Below, piece by piece: positions 52,699-61,626 of a stretch of 64,000 nt of DNA (positions are counted from its first letter, which is position 1; every line of letters begins with the position of its first letter). A program made the translations under genes and the position numbers. The notes under the pieces are model-generated. The model did no database searches and had not been told where the DNA came from. It worked only from the letters and a program-made list of their open reading frames with translations. The stretch lies in contig QHZD01000019.1 of the NCBI GenBank assembly GCA_003225315.1, positions 324,311 through 388,310 on the forward strand, written 5' to 3'. Source of the stretch: Acidobacteriota bacterium (GTDB taxonomy: Bacteria > Acidobacteriota > Terriglobia > Acidiferrales > UBA7541).

Positions 52699-54855
52699 CT
52701 ATTGCGGGGTAGGGGTGGGCTTTTTGAGGACGGGCTTTTCGCCGGAGGCGGGGGTGGGAACCGTCATGGCGGGTTTTGCGGGTTCGTTGGTGGCAGGGGT
52801 GGCGATAGAGGTGCCGCCGCCTTCGGAGTAGGCTTTTTTCAGATAGCGTTCGGCCGTTGCTTGCGCGCTGCCGGTGTCGTCGTTAGTTTGCTTGGCTTTG
52901 CTGTATTCGTTGACGGCGCGCTCGCGCTGGCCCAGCAAATCAAAAATTTCTCCGAGATAGATGTGGCTCCAGACTTCCGTCCACTTTTCCGAGGGCTCGG
53001 GAACGGTCTGCAGGGCTTCGCGGAAGGCGTTGGCGGCGGCCTGATAGTTTTTCTGGTAGAAGAAGGCTTCACCCATGCGGAAATTCGCGAGCGGGCGGTT
53101 CGGCTGAATAGAAAGCGCCTTCTGGTACTGGCCGACCGCGTCGTAGAACTTTCCTTGTTCGGCCAAGTCCTCACCTCGGGCGATGGCGGCGCGAGCACGC
53201 AGCGAAGTGCTCCCCTTGAGGATGAGATTATTGGGATCGATCTTGATTCCGTTTGGTTTCGGGCGGCCGAACGTTTCGACGGTGAAACCCGATTCGGTTC
53301 CGATCACGTCGATGGTTTTCAACTCTGGATTTCCTTCCGTATCGATGCGCAATTCCACGGGCATGCGAAAAGTGTCCAGCGGCTGCTTGATCTTACCGTT
53401 GACGCGAAAGCCCTTGGGCGTGCGGTAGACGACGTATTCCAGGGTGAACTCCGGCACGCCCGTGGAATTCAGCCATTGAGCGAAAAACGCTTGCAGGTTG
53501 GGCGGGTCTTGCTGGGGCTTGGCGGTGGCTTGCACGCGGCGCTCAGCAATCTTTTCAAAATCGTCGATGCGCGCGCTCTTCTCCGCAAATTGAAAGTAGA
53601 AGTCGCGCAAGGCGGCTTTGAACGCCGCGTCGCCCATCTGCGCCCGCAACATGTGAAAAAGCAACGCCCCTTTGTTCATCACTACGGAACGGTAGTCGGG
53701 AGAGTAGGGAGCCAAACGCGCCGCTTGCGCGATCGGCGCCGCGTCCTCATACATCAGCGCGCCGACGGCAAATTCGTCCACGGCGCGGAGTCCCGCTTCC
53801 TTGCCGGCGTTTTGCTCCGCGTAGAGCGCTTCGGAATAGCGCGCAAGGCCGTCGCTAATCCAGACGTCGCCTGGCGTCGCGGGCAAAACCTGAACTCCCC
53901 ACCATTGCGAAGCCACCAGGCGCGAAATGGTTCGGTCGCTACCCTTGGGATCCCAGGCGCGCTGGCTCAGGAGCAAAACTCCGGGAGCCGCAAAATCGCG
54001 GAGAGTTCCGTCGGGAATCTGGATCAACGTGAAGGAGGGATCCGGAATAGGCCCAAACATGTCTGAAAAAATAATTGCCGAACGCGCGACACTGGCCGCA
54101 AATTCCGCGGCGTTCGCGGAGGATGCCTTTGGAGCATAGACCGCGACGTTGATGCCTTCAGCTTGCTTGGGATTGAGCTGAAGTTTGCCGACGACAAACG
54201 TGCCATGCGGCGCGGGATTCTTGCACTCGAAAGTGTAGAGAAGCCTGCCGCCTTCCACGGCATTCTTGCCGGCCATGGGCGATGGAGCGGAGGCTTTGCC
54301 GGTTCCCGCGACGGCGAAGGAATCTGGAACGTTCAGGCGAAAAGTTGCGGTGTAACGGTTCGAGGGAAAATTGGTGAGCGGGAACCACCTGGCCGGGAGC
54401 AGCAGATAAGCGCCATCTTTGTTGATCAGCGCGGCGCGTACACCCGGCACAGGGCTGTTCTCTTCGTTTACGAGCAAGCCGGAATACGTGTAGGTAAGGG
54501 TGACATGGCCGTCGGTGGCGACGGGCGTGGGCAACTGGACGATGACGACGAGGGGGTTCTGATTGTCGCGCTCGAAGGTCAACGGCTTGCCGTCGGCTCC
54601 CTTGACTTCTTTCACGATCAGATTGGGATGCAACTCCACGCGAACGCTGCTGGAGGCTTCGACGGCTTTAAAATCGATTTTTGCAGTCGCTGAAATGGAT
54701 TGCCCAATGGCGTCAAGCGACGCGGAGACGTCGTAGTGATCGGCAAGGAAATTCGCGGCCCGGTGAACCTGCGCGCGGAGAGGTGCGGCTGCAAAGCAGA
54801 GATACGTGAGCGTAAGGACGCAAAAAACGCTCGAAGGTAGTCGGCGAAGGGCCAT
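52699..54855 (-). CDS. M1 aminopeptidase-like protein lacking the zinc motif, with C-terminal TPRs
   Basis: About 718 residues from ATG 54855 (MALRRLPSS), which leads into a signal peptide (FCVLTLTYLCFAAAPLRAQ); the track adds 36 residues. An M1-like N-terminal beta domain and catalytic-like domain follow. Where M1 enzymes have HELAHQWWG this protein has RLVASQWWG, so HExxH is absent, and the third-ligand motif reads WISDGLARYSEAL (Asp for Glu). It is therefore probably a non-catalytic homologue. Three TPR units occupy about 570-670, and the C terminus is Pro/Thr-rich. It follows lpxB in the envelope operon. Confidence 0.8.
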   Translation of the reverse strand: MALRRLPSSVFCVLTLTYLCFAAAPLRAQVHRAANFLADHYDVSASLDAIGQSISATAKIDFKAVEASSSVRVELHPNLIVKEVKGADGKPLTFERDNQNPLVVIVQLPTPVATDGHVTLTYTYSGLLVNEENSPVPGVRAALINKDGAYLLLPARWFPLTNFPSNRYTATFRLNVPDSFAVAGTGKASAPSPMAGKNAVEGGRLLYTFECKNPAPHGTFVVGKLQLNPKQAEGINVAVYAPKASSANAAEFAASVARSAIIFSDMFGPIPDPSFTLIQIPDGTLRDFAAPGVLLLSQRAWDPKGSDRTISRLVASQWWGVQVLPATPGDVWISDGLARYSEALYAEQNAGKEAGLRAVDEFAVGALMYEDAAPIAQAARLAPYSPDYRSVVMNKGALLFHMLRAQMGDAAFKAALRDFYFQFAEKSARIDDFEKIAERRVQATAKPQQDPPNLQAFFAQWLNSTGVPEFTLEYVVYRTPKGFRVNGKIKQPLDTFRMPVELRIDTEGNPELKTIDVIGTESGFTVETFGRPKPNGIKIDPNNLILKGSTSLRARAAIARGEDLAEQGKFYDAVGQYQKALSIQPNRPLANFRMGEAFFYQKNYQAAANAFREALQTVPEPSEKWTEVWSHIYLGEIFDLLGQRERAVNEYSKAKQTNDDTGSAQATAERYLKKAYSEGGGTSIATPATNEPAKPAMTVPTPASGEKPVLKKPTPTPQ

Positions 54856-54916
54856 CGGACCCCTTTCAAATGTCTTCAATTTTGCACCAATGTCCACTAA
54901 TAGGATACCAAACCAC

Positions 54917-56098
54917 TCACTTCGCGTTGCTTTGGGCTGCGACAAGCAGCCTGGCAATCTCATCGGCCGCCCGTTCGACCGCTCCAGGCGGCCCGAGGCG
55001 GCGGCGCACGTCCGCTAAGCCGCGTGTCATTTCTTCGACTCGCCGTTGGCCTTCTTCGGAGGCGGAGAGCAGCTCTACCGCTTCCGCAGCGACCCGCTGG
55101 GGCGTGAAGTCGTGCTGGATTAGTTCGGGCACGACGGCGCGGCCAGCGATCAGATTGACCATGCCGAAAAACTTGGTGCGCACCAGCGACTTTGCGAGGC
55201 GCGCCGTCATCGGAGAGAGGCGATACACGACAATCATCGGTCTGCCGAGCAGCGCCGTTTCCACCGTGGCTGTGCCGCTGGAGACGATGGCCAAGTCCGC
55301 GGCGGACAAGGCGTTGTAAGTGTCGTCCTGGATGAAGCGCACATGCCAATCGGAAGGGAATTGCGCCTCCAGCCGAGCGGTATCCAGTCCGGGCGCAACG
55401 GCAATTACAATCTCGAGCGGGCTTGCCAGCTTTTGGCGAATCTCCGATAGAGCGTCAACCAACACCGGCAAATGGTGCGCGATTTCTCCTCGCCGGCTGC
55501 CCGGCAGAACGATCAATATTTTGCCTCGCTCTTCCAGACCGTATTTCTTGCAAAATAATTCCCGCGTCAGCGTGGCGTTTACGTTTCCCACCAGCGGATG
55601 GCCGATGAATTTCACGGGCACGCCTGCATCAGCGTAGAACTTTTCTTCAAAGGGAAAGATGCAGAGGGCGTAAGCGAACCGCCTGCGCACCAAATTCACG
55701 CGCCAGGGCCGCCATGCCCAGAACTGCGGGCAAATGTAATAAACGTTTCGAATGCCCCTGGGGCGCAGCTTGCGCGCGAGACGCAGGTGGAAGCCGGGGA
55801 AGTCCGTCAGGATGGCGAGGGGCGGGCGACGGCGCTCGGCTTCGTCAACGAGGCGACGCATGGCGCGGAACAACGAAGGCAAACGCTTGAGGACTTCGGT
55901 GATTCCGACCACGGCAACTTCTGTATAGTCCGTGATGATCTCGACGCCTGCGGCGCGCATTTGCGGCCCGCCCATGCCAAAAATCGCCACGTCCAGGCGC
56001 TGCTTCAGCGCTGTCGCGAGCCGCGCAGCGTACATGTCTCCGGAGGCTTCGCCGGCGGAAAGAAGGAGCGGTATGGGCGGCATGTGCGGATGGCGCAA
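54917..56098 (-). CDS. lpxB: Lipid-A-disaccharide synthase
   Basis: 393 residues (MPPIPLLLSAGE, five codons in, is an alternative start). LpxB motifs are SAGEASGDMYAA, GMGGPQMRAAG, LTDFPGFHLRLA and YICPQFWAWRPWR, then LPGSRRGEI and SSGTATVETALLGRPMIVVY. It joins UDP-diacylglucosamine and lipid X to the lipid A disaccharide at the inner membrane, showing an LPS-type outer membrane. It begins 3 bases after the stop of an ABC exporter gene, consistent with lipid A synthesis and export being encoded together. Confidence 0.95.
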   Translation of the reverse strand: MRHPHMPPIPLLLSAGEASGDMYAARLATALKQRLDVAIFGMGGPQMRAAGVEIITDYTEVAVVGITEVLKRLPSLFRAMRRLVDEAERRRPPLAILTDFPGFHLRLARKLRPRGIRNVYYICPQFWAWRPWRVNLVRRRFAYALCIFPFEEKFYADAGVPVKFIGHPLVGNVNATLTRELFCKKYGLEERGKILIVLPGSRRGEIAHHLPVLVDALSEIRQKLASPLEIVIAVAPGLDTARLEAQFPSDWHVRFIQDDTYNALSAADLAIVSSGTATVETALLGRPMIVVYRLSPMTARLAKSLVRTKFFGMVNLIAGRAVVPELIQHDFTPQRVAAEAVELLSASEEGQRRVEEMTRGLADVRRRLGPPGAVERAADEIARLLVAAQSNAK

Positions 56099-56101
56099 GA
56101 A

Positions 56102-58018
56102 TCAGTCGCTGGCCGGTAATACGGAAGGCTCAGCCGAGCGGCTGGCTTCGATGGGAAGGTGCAGTTCCTGTTCCTTGTATTGCAACTGGTACAGCCGGTA
56201 GTAAATTCCGCGCTGCGAGAGGAGCTCTTGATGCGCGCCCTGTTCGCGCAAGCGCCCTTTGTGAAACACGAGGATGCGGTTGGCATGCTGGATGGTGCTG
56301 AGACGATGCGCGATGACCAGCGCGGTTCGGCCGGACAACAAGCGATTCAACGCTTCTCGAATGAGCAACTCGGTCTTGGTGTCCACGCTGGACGTGGCCT
56401 CATCGAGGATGAGGAAGCGCGGATTGTGGGCCAGCGCGCGCGCGAAATTGATGAGCTGGCGCTGGCCGACAGAAAGAGTGGAGCCGCGCTCGTTGACGTT
56501 GGCGGCGACGCCCTCCGGCAGGGAGCGAATGAATTCGCCGAGGCCGATTTCTTCGACAGCGTGCTCGACGGTGGCGCGGTCGATATTGGGAGTGCCGAGG
56601 CGGATGTTGGTTTCGATTGTGCCGGTGAAAAGGAATGGATCCTGAAGCACGATGCCGAATTGCCGCCGCAGATCTTGCAATTCGATGGTGCGAATGTCCT
56701 TGCCGTCAAGGAGAATTTGACCGCGCTGAATGTCGTAAAAGCGAAGCAGCAAGGAAATCAGAGTGGTCTTGCCCGCGCCCGTGTGGCCGACGATGGCGAT
56801 GGTTTGCCCAGGCTCCACTCGGAAAGAGACATCGCGCAGGACCCAATCTTCGTCGGCGGGCTCGGCGACATTGTTCATTTCAGGGTTTGTACTTACAAAC
56901 CCTGAATCCCGGCGGTAGCTGAACCAGACGTTGCGGAACTCGATTTCGCCGCGCGGATGGTCGAGCGGAATGGCGTTGGGATCGGACTCGACGAGCACCG
57001 GTTCGTCGAGGAGCTTGAAGATGCGCTCGGAAGCGGCCATTGCGGACTGGAGAATGTTGAATTTTTCGCTGAGGTCCTGAATCGGCCGGAAGAAGCGCTG
57101 CGCGAACATCGTGAACGCGGTGAGGATGCCGAGAGTAAGCCCGCCGGAGAGAATGCGGTTGCCGCCGGACCAATAAATCAGAGCGATGGTGGCGAAGCTG
57201 AGAAACTCGACCGCGGGATAGAAGAGAGCGTAAGCGAGAATGGCATCGCGCCAGGCCAGCATGTTGTCGCGATTGCGCTTCTCGAATTCATCCATGGCCT
57301 TGCGTTCGCGGTTGAAGAGCTGCACGACGCTCATGCCGGAAATGTATTCCTGGAGGAAAGCGTTGATGCGGGCGATGGCGGTGCGGATGCGGCGGTTGGC
57401 GTCGCGCACGAACTTGCGGAAGATCATGGTTACGATCAGGATGCCGGGGAGGACGGCGAGAGTGTCCAGGGCGAGGCGGCGGTCAATCTTGAAGAGGAGC
57501 ACGGCCATGACCACGAGGAGGAAGAAGTCGTTGATCATGGTAACGACGCCTGCGGCGAAAAGATCGTTGAGGGCGTCGACGTCCGTGGTTACGCGCGTGA
57601 CCAGCCGGCCGACGGGATTTCGGTCAAAATAGCTCATCGGCAAGCGCTGCATGTGGCCGAAAATTTCGCGGCGCATGTCGTACATGGTTTGCTGGCCGAC
57701 GCGCTGCATGATGCGGATCTGGATGTACTGGGCGAGGAAGTCGAACGTAAGGACAGCCAGCAAGAGAAGGCTAAGCCAGCCGATGCCCGACCAAGCGGAC
57801 GCTTCGGTGATCAGGCCCTTGAGCTCGGGAACAAAGTACTTGTCGATGCCTTTTTGAAAAACAAGGGGCGGTGCGAGTTCGAGCGGGGTGACGATGGCCA
57901 CCATCACGAGAGCGAGGGCCACGCGCCATTTGTACGGCTTCATGTACTGCAGAAGCCGGCGCATCAAGCGCGAATCGTACGCTTTGCCGAGGGCCTCTTC
58001 TTCGTGCAGATTGCTCAT
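56102..58018 (-). CDS. ABC half-exporter (MsbA-like), canonical catalytic site
   Basis: 638 residues from ATG 58018 (MSNLHEEEALG), which overlaps the upstream ABC gene's stop (ATGA). Six membrane helices (about 30-330) are followed by an ATPase domain: Walker A GHTGAGKTT, signature LSVGQRQL, Walker B FLILDEATSSVD with the catalytic Glu, and IAHRLSTI. A short insertion (about 395-415) precedes the first beta strand of the ATPase. It likely pairs with the adjacent half-exporter; lpxB downstream suggests a lipid A-type substrate. Confidence 0.9.
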   Translation of the reverse strand: MSNLHEEEALGKAYDSRLMRRLLQYMKPYKWRVALALVMVAIVTPLELAPPLVFQKGIDKYFVPELKGLITEASAWSGIGWLSLLLLAVLTFDFLAQYIQIRIMQRVGQQTMYDMRREIFGHMQRLPMSYFDRNPVGRLVTRVTTDVDALNDLFAAGVVTMINDFFLLVVMAVLLFKIDRRLALDTLAVLPGILIVTMIFRKFVRDANRRIRTAIARINAFLQEYISGMSVVQLFNRERKAMDEFEKRNRDNMLAWRDAILAYALFYPAVEFLSFATIALIYWSGGNRILSGGLTLGILTAFTMFAQRFFRPIQDLSEKFNILQSAMAASERIFKLLDEPVLVESDPNAIPLDHPRGEIEFRNVWFSYRRDSGFVSTNPEMNNVAEPADEDWVLRDVSFRVEPGQTIAIVGHTGAGKTTLISLLLRFYDIQRGQILLDGKDIRTIELQDLRRQFGIVLQDPFLFTGTIETNIRLGTPNIDRATVEHAVEEIGLGEFIRSLPEGVAANVNERGSTLSVGQRQLINFARALAHNPRFLILDEATSSVDTKTELLIREALNRLLSGRTALVIAHRLSTIQHANRILVFHKGRLREQGAHQELLSQRGIYYRLYQLQYKEQELHLPIEASRSAEPSVLPASD

Positions 58019-59967
58019 GCGCGTTCGAGCTCTTCTTCCAGCAACTGTTTCTGATACAAGTCCGCGTAATAGCCGCCGCGAGCGAGCAGTTGGTCGTGTG
58101 TGCCGCACTCGGCGATGGCGCCTTCGACCAGTACCACGATTTGGTCGGCGTCGCGGACGGTTGAGGTGCGGTGCGAGATCAGAATCGTGGTGCGGCCTTG
58201 CATGATTCCGCGCAGGCCGTTGAGGATGCGCTCCTCGGTTTGGGTGTCGACGCTAGAGAGCGCGTCGTCGAGGATGAGAATGCGCGGATCGCGGACAACG
58301 GCGCGGGCGATGGCGGCGCGCTGCTTTTGCCCGCCGGAAAGAGTGATGCCGCGCTCGCCGACCATGGTTTCGTAGGATTTGCCGAAGTCCTGGACGTCGC
58401 CATGAAGACTGGCGATTTCGGACGCTTCGCGGACGCGCTGCTCGTCATATTCCGGCAGGCCGAAAGCGATATTGCCACCTACGGTTTCGCCAAACAAATA
58501 AGTGTCTTGCGGCACGAAACCGATCGATTGGCGCAAGGTGGTGAGAGGCCATTCGCGGATGGGACGGCCGTCGATCAGGACACAGTCATCGGGAGCCTCC
58601 CAGAGGCGTGCGATGAGAGCAGCGAGAGTGGTCTTGCCGCTGCCGGTGGGGCCGACAATCGCGAGGGTCGAGCCGGCAGGAACTTTGAAATGAATGTCGC
58701 GCAACACGGGATGAGAAGCGTTGCCGTTGGATTTGGAGGCGCCATTGGCTCCGGCTCCGGAAAGAGTCGTTGGATAAGTAAAGGTGAGATGGCGGAATTC
58801 GATTTCGCCGCGCGGCTTGGCGCCTTCCGGAACTTTCGCCTGGCGGTCATCGATATTGGGTTGGGCCGTGAGAATGTAATTGAGCCGGCCCATGGAAGCG
58901 GCGCCGCGCTGAAAGATGTTGGTGACCCAACCGAGAGCAATCATCGGCCAGACGAGCAAGGCGAGGTATCCGTTGAAGGCAATCAGCGCGCCGAGGGAAA
59001 TCTGGCCGCGGAAAAGCTGATGGCCGCCCTGCCACAGCACGATCAAGAAGGTCGTGCCGATGAGCGCCTGAAGGGACGGCATGAACATGCTCCAGGTGCG
59101 GATGAGCTTAATGTTGCGCGAGACGTATTCGCGGTTGGGCCCGTCAAAGCCGCGGATTTCTGATTCTTCCTGAGCGTAAGCGCGAACGACGCGCACGCCG
59201 GCAAGATTTTCCTGAACGCGCGCGGTGAGTGTGGCCAGTGCCGCCTGGATTTGTTCGTACAGGTCGTGAATGGTCTTGCCAAAGAACCACACAGCGACGG
59301 CCACGACCGGCGCGGGAAGCAGAACCCAGAGTGTCAGGGAAGGCGAGAGCGTGACCATCACCAGGATGGCCATGATCATGGTGATGATAGTCGTCGCGGT
59401 GTACATAATGCCCGGGCCAAGCACCATGCGGACAGCGTTCAGGTCGTTGGTGGCGCGGGACATCAGCTCGCCGGTGCGATTGCGCACGTAGAATTCGGGC
59501 TCGAGAATTAGGAGGCGCTTGAGGAGATCGTTGCGAATGTCGAACTCGATGTCGCGGGAGACGCCAATAAGCGTCCAGCGCGCTGAAAAAGAAAGAACGC
59601 CCTTGATTGCGACGCACAGAACGACGATGAGGCTATAGATCCCCAGCGTACGGCGGCTGCTTGGAGCGTAAAAGGGAATGAAATTGCTGAGCTTCGATGC
59701 GTTCATTCCGAGGGCAACCGGAGCGCCCGACTGTATGGAATGTTCAAAGGGAACCGCGTTGCCTGCGAGCGTATCAGTCATGACCCCGGTGGCCAGCGGG
59801 AGAATGTTGCCCACGACGCCCATTAGCACGACGGTGAGGAGACCGAAAACGATTCCGCCGGTGTAGCGCCGCAGATAGGGCATCAGCCCGCGCAAACCCT
59901 TACTGCGAGGAGCTTCGCGCGAGCTATCGGTTGCCCGATTACTTGCGGCTGACGGGGCAGCGCTCAT
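58015..59967 (-). CDS. ABC half-exporter with Asp in place of the Walker B Glu
   Basis: 650 residues from ATG 59967 (MSAAPSAAS), which overlaps the lipoprotein gene's stop (ATGA). It has six membrane helices and an ATPase with GPTGSGKTT, LSGGQKQRAAIARA, ILILDDALSSVDTQTE and ISHRTSTV. The catalytic Glu after Walker B is Asp, and the switch His region differs from the partner. One degenerate ATP site is the hallmark of heterodimeric exporters (TmrAB, BmrCD type), so the two adjacent half-genes probably encode one heterodimer. Confidence 0.9.
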   Translation of the reverse strand: MSAAPSAASNRATDSSREAPRSKGLRGLMPYLRRYTGGIVFGLLTVVLMGVVGNILPLATGVMTDTLAGNAVPFEHSIQSGAPVALGMNASKLSNFIPFYAPSSRRTLGIYSLIVVLCVAIKGVLSFSARWTLIGVSRDIEFDIRNDLLKRLLILEPEFYVRNRTGELMSRATNDLNAVRMVLGPGIMYTATTIITMIMAILVMVTLSPSLTLWVLLPAPVVAVAVWFFGKTIHDLYEQIQAALATLTARVQENLAGVRVVRAYAQEESEIRGFDGPNREYVSRNIKLIRTWSMFMPSLQALIGTTFLIVLWQGGHQLFRGQISLGALIAFNGYLALLVWPMIALGWVTNIFQRGAASMGRLNYILTAQPNIDDRQAKVPEGAKPRGEIEFRHLTFTYPTTLSGAGANGASKSNGNASHPVLRDIHFKVPAGSTLAIVGPTGSGKTTLAALIARLWEAPDDCVLIDGRPIREWPLTTLRQSIGFVPQDTYLFGETVGGNIAFGLPEYDEQRVREASEIASLHGDVQDFGKSYETMVGERGITLSGGQKQRAAIARAVVRDPRILILDDALSSVDTQTEERILNGLRGIMQGRTTILISHRTSTVRDADQIVVLVEGAIAECGTHDQLLARGGYYADLYQKQLLEEELERA

Positions 59968-60665
59968 CGCAGCACGGACCTCGCATCCTGGATGGACGGT
60001 GATTCGAGCAGGAAATGCTCGTAGGCGCGGTCGAGAGACTGATAACGCTTTGTCGACGGGTTCCAACGTACGCCGATCGGCAAATTGTGCGAATCGGTAG
60101 TGCCTTTCAAAGGCGTGAAATAGAGTTGCAGGCCCTTTTCATCATTTTGTTCGTATTGCAGCCGCCAGCCGGTCACCGCAGCCAGTGGAGTCAAACCCAG
60201 AAATCCTTTTTGATTTTTCAAGTGTTCATCGCAGCGCAGCAGTTCCGCCCATTTCCCATCGGCGTTTTCCGCCACGACGACGCGGGTCACGATGGTTCCG
60301 GGCAAATTGTTGGTCGGTGTCTTCGGCACGACGTTCGCCGCCAGAAATTCCTGCTTCCCGTTCTTGGCGAGGTCTCCGAACACCAGCACTTGCGACTCGC
60401 TTCCCAGCAGGGATTCTGCCGCCTGTTGAATCTCTTCGGGTACAACTGGTTCCGCGGGCTTGGTCGCCGCCTGACTCGCAGACTTGGAGGCATCCGTACC
60501 ACCACATCCGCCCAGAAGAATGGCCAGGGACAGAAAACTCAGCGAAAAAATCAGGGGGATTCTCCACCTGCGGGCCGCGCCAACGCCAAGACCCACTCTA
60601 AGGAAGGACGGACTGATACCCGCCTCGTTAGCACACGAACAGTCGCCTTGTGAAGTTTTCTCCAT
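59964..60665 (-). CDS. Putative lipoprotein, first gene of the envelope operon
   Basis: Up to 233 residues. A hydrophobic stretch ending in a lipobox-like LAILLGGC suggests lipidation at that cysteine and anchoring in the cell envelope; a start nearer the hydrophobic stretch is possible. The remaining 170 residues form an unassigned domain (SLLGSESQVLVFGDLAKNGKQEFLAANV). Its stop overlaps the ABC exporter start, so it belongs to the same operon and may assist export. Confidence 0.75.
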   Translation of the reverse strand: MEKTSQGDCSCANEAGISPSFLRVGLGVGAARRWRIPLIFSLSFLSLAILLGGCGGTDASKSASQAATKPAEPVVPEEIQQAAESLLGSESQVLVFGDLAKNGKQEFLAANVVPKTPTNNLPGTIVTRVVVAENADGKWAELLRCDEHLKNQKGFLGLTPLAAVTGWRLQYEQNDEKGLQLYFTPLKGTTDSHNLPIGVRWNPSTKRYQSLDRAYEHFLLESPSIQDARSVLR

Positions 60666-60861
60666 CGGAGATTTGCCGCTTTGGGCGCTAGTTCGAACGT
60701 TTGCCCAAGCTTCCTATCCTTCTCCGGCATGCTGGGCATTTCTATCAAATGCGGCACAGCCGGACCTGCTTCAACACAATGCTCGCTCTAGCAATTCTAA
60801 CTGCTGGCCACCCCCTGGGGGAAGGACTCCGCGAATCGGGATTGCCCAAGATGGGAATGAG

Positions 60862-61542
60862 CTAGCGCTGGGCCAGAATCGCATCCAAGCGCGCCTCAAA
60901 GTTTTCCTCTCCTTCAGACCAAAGCTCGCTGCGCTGCACGGGCAGCGCCCGCTCGATTGCTTCCACCCAATTGAACAATTGTTGGATGTTTTCGCGTGTC
61001 TTGGCGTGATATTCCTTCAAGTTGGCGCTCACCGCCATCCATTGCCGGAAGGTGTGCTCCATCGGATGATCCGACGAATTGAAAGGATTCGACGCCGCTC
61101 CCGGAGCAAGCAGCCCTCCATGCCCGGTGAAAAAGTGCTCGAAGCCCAAATCGGCCATGAAGTGACCGGCTGAGGATACAAGCCCACCGTCGTACTCCGG
61201 GCCGTGGCAGGTCAGCACCAGCGGCTCCGGCTTGAGCTGCCACCTCAGGGTCTCGATATCGAATCCCCACAAGTCCCATTTTGCGCTGACGATATACGCG
61301 GTGTCCGCGTTCAGGTGCTGCAACGCCAGCGCCGCAACCTCTGCAGGCCGGGCCTTCATCGGGCGTAAATCCCATTCCGCAGCAGGTGTTTCCGTCGCGT
61401 CCACAGCCTGAACGATCAGCTCGGTAAACGTAGGATGTTCGGCCGATAGGGGCGCGGTTGCGAGAAACCGGGCAAATTCGGCAATCATTGTTTCCAGCGA
61501 AAAATCGCGCGTCCACACACGCAGGTAAGCATGGTTGGCCAT
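60862..61542 (-). CDS. Conserved hypothetical protein
   Basis: 226 residues with well-formed alpha/beta sequence (YLRVWTRDFSLETMIAEFARFL, DTAYIVSAKWDLWGFDIETLRWQLKPEPLVL, GHFMADLGFEHFFTGHGGLL). No signal peptide, membrane helix or recognised motif. It lies 84 bases downstream of the long coiled-coil protein gene on the same strand and may be co-transcribed. Confidence 0.7.
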   Translation of the reverse strand: MANHAYLRVWTRDFSLETMIAEFARFLATAPLSAEHPTFTELIVQAVDATETPAAEWDLRPMKARPAEVAALALQHLNADTAYIVSAKWDLWGFDIETLRWQLKPEPLVLTCHGPEYDGGLVSSAGHFMADLGFEHFFTGHGGLLAPGAASNPFNSSDHPMEHTFRQWMAVSANLKEYHAKTRENIQQLFNWVEAIERALPVQRSELWSEGEENFEARLDAILAQR

Positions 61543-61626
61543 GGTGGTTGGAACCTTCGGGATTATACCGGGCTAAGCAGGGAAGTAGCGAATCAGCAGC
61601 CGGTTGATGTTGGGCAGCTTTGCGTT

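Noticed and set aside
52702-54066. 454-residue plus-strand ORF opposite the M1-like gene
   Set aside because: Antisense shadow, compositionally odd; the minus-strand gene has a signal peptide, family motifs and TPRs.
56957-58054. 365-residue plus-strand ORF (acidic, Glu/His-rich) opposite the ABC exporter
   Set aside because: Antisense shadow of a well-defined ABC gene.
58171-59163. 330-residue plus-strand ORF opposite the second ABC exporter
   Set aside because: Antisense shadow of a gene with all ABC motifs.
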